From assembly GCA_021820805.1 (NCBI GenBank), contig JAKADF010000007.1, positions 1 to 20,833 of the forward strand: a stretch of DNA of 20,833 nucleotides, in the 5' to 3' direction. A program made the translations under genes and the position numbers. The stretch is from Bacillota bacterium. Its GTDB lineage: Bacteria; Bacillota; Bacilli; Alicyclobacillales; Alicyclobacillaceae. How positions within the stretch are numbered: position 1 is the stretch's first letter; each line of letters opens with the position of its first letter. Below are positions 15,811-20,833 of this stretch, piece after piece. A model generated the notes under the pieces. The model worked only from the letters and a program-made list of their open reading frames with translations, searched no databases and was not told the origin of the DNA.

Positions 15811-15830
15811 AAGCGAGGGTTCTGGCATTT

Positions 15831-15902
15831 CACGCTAGGATACGGGCGTTTCATTCTACGAAACTTACCTGTGGCTGCACCACGATGTGCAAGTATCCAG
15901 TG
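15831..15902 (+). ncRNA. Candidate structured leader of the atp operon (three-way junction)
   Basis: The atp mRNA leader can form a closing stem, CAC (15831-15833) with GTG (15900-15902) and GGATAC (15838-15843) with GTATCC (15893-15898). It encloses hairpin GTTTC/GAAAC (15848-15852 with 15860-15864) and hairpin TGCAC/GTGCA (15876-15880 with 15887-15891). A competing pairing, GTGG (15871-15874) with CCAC (15880-15883), would disrupt the second hairpin. I do not recognise a known riboswitch class. The fold is read by eye and unsupported by covariation. The rest of the leader (15903-15984) holds one weak hairpin and no gene. Confidence 0.35.
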
Positions 15903-15984
15903 TCGATATTTGTAAAGTAATGTCGGCTGCGTCAAGGTGGTGTGAACCATCAAAAAGAAGAATCGCAAGAAAGCGGAACTTAGT

Positions 15985-16185
15985 ATGTGGAAAGCGTTTG
16001 CCCTATACTCAGGAGCAGTCTTTCAACTTGCCTCTTGTATCGTCGTATTTAGCTTCTTGGGGTATCGTTTAGCGGTTCACACGCATCACAACTGGATCAC
16101 GATTGCAGGCGTTATTTTTGGCGTTGTCGTGGGAGCATCAGGGCTCGTTTTCCTCGCCAAACAAATTTTAGGAGACAAACCATGA
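15985..16185 (+). CDS. atpZ: AtpZ/AtpI family small membrane protein
   Basis: First gene of the ATP synthase operon. The 66-residue product is nearly all two hydrophobic segments (about 8-28 and 36-60) joined by a short polar HTHHN loop, the size and layout of AtpZ, a small protein found before atpI in Bacillales and linked to divalent cation supply and assembly of the enzyme. The ATG has only a weak AAGCGGA upstream. It overlaps atpI by 4 bp (ATGA), so the two are probably translated together. Identity rests on size, membrane pattern and position more than on strong motifs. Confidence 0.75.
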   Translation: MWKAFALYSGAVFQLASCIVVFSFLGYRLAVHTHHNWITIAGVIFGVVVGASGLVFLAKQILGDKP

Positions 16186-16595
16186 GTTCTGACGACCGAT
16201 TGAATGCTCGGCTTCGTGCAATTAAATTATGGGGCCTCTATTTCATCGGCCTGACAATCCTTGCCTGTATCGTGACTTGGCTTATACATGGCATGTGGCA
16301 AAGAGCGATGAATGGTCTTTTGCTCGGAGAGCTTGGTGGAGCTTATGTTGTTTTCAGCATGATTCGCCAAGGGCACCATGATGACACCATGGGGGGACCA
16401 GCCCTGTTTGCTTCTGGCATGCTCGGTATGTTTACCCGTCTTATTGTGTTAGCAATGGTCATGGTTATTTCGCTTAAGGTGCCGCATTTCAATCCATTTA
16501 CTGCCCTCATCGGTTATTTACTTGGTTTTGTCTTTATCTTTGTTGGCCTCTATGGTTATGCCAAGAATCAAGGACCAACTCCCAAAGCAAAGTAG
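16182..16595 (+). CDS. atpI: ATP synthase subunit I (AtpI)
   Basis: Integral membrane protein of the ATP-synt_I type, with about four hydrophobic segments in 137 residues (roughly 16-38, 43-58, 69-95 and 102-128). AtpI helps assemble the c-ring in some species and is not part of the finished enzyme. The sequence is variable across bacteria; the call rests on the GLLLGELGGAYVVF-like central segment, the topology and the position directly before atpB. ATG 16182 overlaps atpZ and follows AGGAGA (16170-16175). The stop lies 8 bp before atpB. Confidence 0.82.
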   Translation: MSSDDRLNARLRAIKLWGLYFIGLTILACIVTWLIHGMWQRAMNGLLLGELGGAYVVFSMIRQGHHDDTMGGPALFASGMLGMFTRLIVLAMVMVISLKVPHFNPFTALIGYLLGFVFIFVGLYGYAKNQGPTPKAK

Positions 16596-16603
16596 GTGAG
16601 AAA

Positions 16604-17365
16604 GTGCCAGCTTTTCCGTATCTGTTTGCGAATTCGGCGTTTAAAATCAACCTGACTACGATTGCCATGATTTTTCTAACCGGGTTGATTGTAATTGTCG
16701 TGCTTCGTTTGGGCGTGGCGCGCATGGATATGCGCAAGCCTCGTGGTCTGCAAAATCTTATAGAGTGGTCGGCTGAATTTGCAACGACTATGGCGCGTGA
16801 TACGATGCCAAATGAACGTGCAGTACAGTTTATTTTGCCGCTTGCATTCACGATGCTTCTATTCTTGTTAGTGGCCAACTGGTTAGGCCTGATTGCAACC
16901 ATCAGTCTTCATTTCGACCACCCGATTCCATTGCTTGGTTTGACAAATGAAGCACTCCAAGCAGGACACGGCGAGGTACCGTTGTTTGATTCTCCAACGG
17001 CAAATATGAGCATGACCTTAGGACTTGCTGTAATGGTATGGATTATTAGCCATGCAAGAGGTCTGCGTCATCCAAAAATCTGGTTCAAGCATTTCTTTGC
17101 GCCAAATCCACTTGGATTAATCGAAGAAATAACGAACCCGCTAACGCACGGCATGCGTCTTTACGGCAACATTTTTGCAGGTGAAGCACTGCTTAGCGTT
17201 ATGCTGAATGTTCCACTTTTCTTGGGGTTCATCCCCGCATCACTGCCGCTTGTCGTCATATGGCTTCTATACAGCGGGTTTGTAAGTACGATTCAAGCAT
17301 ACGTGTTCGCAATATTACTCTGCCTCTACATTGGCAACAAATCTTTTGATGAACACGCACATTAA
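16604..17365 (+). CDS. atpB: F1Fo ATP synthase subunit a
   Basis: Membrane stator subunit that carries the two proton half-channels against the c-ring. The 253-residue product has about five or six membrane segments. The essential arginine is Arg185 in NPLTHGMRLYGNIFAGE (178-194), which faces the c-ring glutamate; ANWLGLI (91-97) and the C-terminal segment reading VSTIQAYVFAILLCLYIG are also family signatures. The GTG start is preceded by AGGTGAG overlapping the end of atpI. A 34-bp gap with a strong GAGGAGG SD separates it from atpE. Confidence 0.96.
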   Translation: MPAFPYLFANSAFKINLTTIAMIFLTGLIVIVVLRLGVARMDMRKPRGLQNLIEWSAEFATTMARDTMPNERAVQFILPLAFTMLLFLLVANWLGLIATISLHFDHPIPLLGLTNEALQAGHGEVPLFDSPTANMSMTLGLAVMVWIISHARGLRHPKIWFKHFFAPNPLGLIEEITNPLTHGMRLYGNIFAGEALLSVMLNVPLFLGFIPASLPLVVIWLLYSGFVSTIQAYVFAILLCLYIGNKSFDEHAH

Positions 17366-17399
17366 ACTTTACAAGTTTATTTGAGGAGGACAATCAATC

Positions 17400-17636
17400 A
17401 TGTTACAAGCGATTTATGACATTGCGGTAGCGCTCTTATTGGGTCTTGCAGCTGTTGGTTCTGGTGTTGGTGACGGTATCGTCATGGGTAAATATGTTGA
17501 AGGTATTGCTCGTCAACCTGAAGCACGCGGTTCCATCTTTGCCAGCGCCTTGATTGGTGTTGCGTTCGTTGAAGCGTTCCCGGTTATCGCACTTGCTTTC
17601 GGTATGATTCTTCTCTTTACAGTTGGTAAGATCTAA
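17400..17636 (+). CDS. atpE: F1Fo ATP synthase subunit c
   Basis: Rotor-ring proteolipid of 78 residues: two membrane helices joined by the polar loop KYVEGIARQPEAR. The proton-carrying carboxylate is Glu58 in VAFVEAFPVIA on helix 2. Helix 1 holds the GxGxGxG packing motif (GSGVGDG, 20-26). I see no full sodium-binding signature (a Gln in helix 1 with Glu-Ser in helix 2), so proton coupling is likely. GAGGAGG lies just before the ATG. A gap of about 88 bp with a small hairpin follows, the longest inside the operon. Confidence 0.97.
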   Translation: MLQAIYDIAVALLLGLAAVGSGVGDGIVMGKYVEGIARQPEARGSIFASALIGVAFVEAFPVIALAFGMILLFTVGKI

Positions 17637-17655
17637 TCCTGCCGGACTGATTTTG

Positions 17656-17673
17656 CGAACCATATTATGTTCG
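17656..17673 (+). other. Hairpin in the atpE-atpF gap
   Basis: CGAAC (17656-17660) pairs with GTTCG (17669-17673) around an 8-nt loop and is followed by AATTGTTTT. It could reduce read-through, or protect the atpE mRNA end, so that subunit c is made in excess. The stem is short and the function is inference. Confidence 0.35.
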
Positions 17674-17724
17674 AATTGTTTTAAACGCTTGACGCAAACA
17701 TCGTAACAGGAAGGAGTGGCGCAG

Positions 17725-18203
17725 GTGTTCGAGGTAGGAACGTTTTTTGCATCGATTGTTTCGTTCCTCATTGTTTTCTGGATTATTGCGCACTTCGGGT
17801 TTAAACCGTTTGCCAATATTCTTCGGAAACGCAGTGAATACATCGAAGGCCAAATCAATGATTCTGAGCGTGCCAGAGCAGAATCAGAGAAGGTTTTGGC
17901 TGAACAACGTAAGTTGCTCGATGAAGCACGTAATGATGCGTTGAATCTTCTGGACGCAGCACGTGCTCGCGCAGATGAACAAGCGCGAGGAATCATACGT
18001 GATGCACAAGCAGAAGCGGGCCGGTTGCTCGAAGAAGGTCGTACGCTTATTGAGCGTGAACGGGCTGAAGCATTGAACGGCGTTTTGGAACAAGTTGCAG
18101 CACTAACCGTTGATTTAACTACAAAGCTTTTGCATAACCACGTGTCTGAGGAAGTGCACAAGGACATGCTTGCAGAAGCAGAGAAACGGTTGGGTGAACT
18201 TGT

Positions 18204-18210
<7 letters not shown>
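17725..18210 (+). CDS. atpF: F1Fo ATP synthase subunit b
   Basis: Peripheral stalk subunit: one N-terminal membrane segment (about 7-23), then a long charged, alanine-rich helix (about 35-130) expected to form the right-handed coiled coil, ending in a region that meets subunit delta. I use GTG 17725, giving 161 residues starting MFEVGTFF, because AAGGAG (17711-17716) is correctly spaced; GTG 17716 (164 residues) would lie within that SD. FGFKPFANILRKR is the conserved end of the membrane helix. The stop overlaps atpH by 7 bp. Confidence 0.94.
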
Positions 18211-20272
<2,062 letters not shown>

Positions 20273-20322
20273 TGTTGTTTTGAACGCATCGTTTAGGTCC
20301 GCAAAGCGAGGAGGTGAACGGA

Positions 20323-20833
20323 TTGCCACAAAACGCAAGAGATATTAAACGCCGCATTAAGAGCGTCAGCAACACTGCGCAAATTACAAAGGCTATGGAA
20401 ATGGTTGCAGCAGCTAAATTGCGTCGTGTTCAGGAGGCTGTTCAACATTCCAAGCCATATTTGGCAAAGATGCAGGAGATGCTTACGGGCGTATCTGCCT
20501 CTGCGCGTTATGTGAAGCATCCGCTCCTGTCGAGCCGGCCTGTTCGTAAAACAGGTTATTTGGTTATTACTGCGGATAGAGGGCTTGCAGGTTCATACAA
20601 TGCTCAAATCATCCGTACGGCTCTCCAGGAGTTCCGGACAAAAGACAAGTCCACGTACACTGTTTTCGCAGTCGGACGCCGTGGACGCGATTTCTTTAAG
20701 CGTCATGGTTATCCAATTGGTGGCGAAATCACGGGTGTACCGGATTCTCCAACATATAACGCAGTTAATCACTTGGCTGGACAAATTGTCAGTGCATATG
20801 CAGCTGAAGAATTTGACGAATTATATTTCATAT
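20323..20833 (+). CDS. atpG: F1Fo ATP synthase subunit gamma (5' part)
   Basis: Central rotor shaft of F1; the window ends after 170 codons. The start is TTG 20323, with AGGAGGTGA (20309-20317) just upstream; an in-frame GTG at 20314 would lie inside that SD. The N-terminal helix reads PQNARDIKRRIKSVSNTAQI followed by TKAMEMVAAAKLRR, the hallmark of subunit gamma, and ITADRGLAGSYNAQI (about 83-97) is the second family signature. It lies 50 bp after atpA, and atpD and atpC are expected beyond the window. Confidence 0.96.
   Translation, partial: MPQNARDIKRRIKSVSNTAQITKAMEMVAAAKLRRVQEAVQHSKPYLAKMQEMLTGVSASARYVKHPLLSSRPVRKTGYLVITADRGLAGSYNAQIIRTALQEFRTKDKSTYTVFAVGRRGRDFFKRHGYPIGGEITGVPDSPTYNAVNHLAGQIVSAYAAEEFDELYFI

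Noticed and set aside
15887..16072. Small open frame in the atp leader overlapping atpZ
   Set aside because: GTG start without SD, out of frame with atpZ and no recognisable product; atpZ and atpI explain the region.

Overview
The window is a housekeeping segment from a low-to-mid-GC, endospore-forming Firmicute. The order rpmE-prfA-prmC-spoIIR-ywlC-mntP-ywlE-rpiB-ywlG-glyA ... upp-wecB ... atpZ-atpI-atpBEFHAG is that of the Bacillales chromosome as I know it from Bacillus subtilis. SpoIIR marks the host as a sporulator. The family is probably Bacillales, perhaps Alicyclobacillus-like; genus cannot be fixed from this sequence. About half of the genes begin with GTG or TTG, usually behind a strong Shine-Dalgarno (SD) sequence, so several starts were set by SD position.

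Region 1 (1-7876, + strand): the 3' end of rpmE, then prfA with prmC (release factor 1 and the methylase of its GGQ loop), spoIIR with a sigma-F-like promoter, the t6A-synthesis gene ywlC, the manganese exporter mntP, then the tightly packed set ywlE (protein-arginine phosphatase), rpiB, ywlG (function unknown) and glyA. A strong hairpin follows glyA.

Region 2 (8047-11884, - strand): a three-gene operon transcribed against its neighbours and inserted between glyA and upp. In transcription order it holds an UgtP/YpfP-type diacylglycerol glucosyltransferase, an MFS protein that looks like the LtaA glycolipid flippase, and a membrane-anchored NodB deacetylase with an extra C-terminal domain. The first two genes recall the staphylococcal ypfP-ltaA operon; the third is an unusual addition. 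This is the most interesting gene-level feature.

Region 3 (11885-15634): a divergent promoter region with two extended -10 promoters, then upp, wecB (UDP-GlcNAc 2-epimerase, wall polymer precursor), a 376-bp non-coding stretch with an 8-bp tandem array, 53-bp direct repeats and a GC-rich hairpin, and a thiolase gene.

Region 4 (15635-20833): a 350-bp gap with a long imperfect inverted repeat, a good sigma-A promoter and a roughly 170-nt leader that can fold into a three-way junction, followed by the F1Fo ATP synthase operon atpZ-I-B-E-F-H-A-G (atpG is cut by the window edge).
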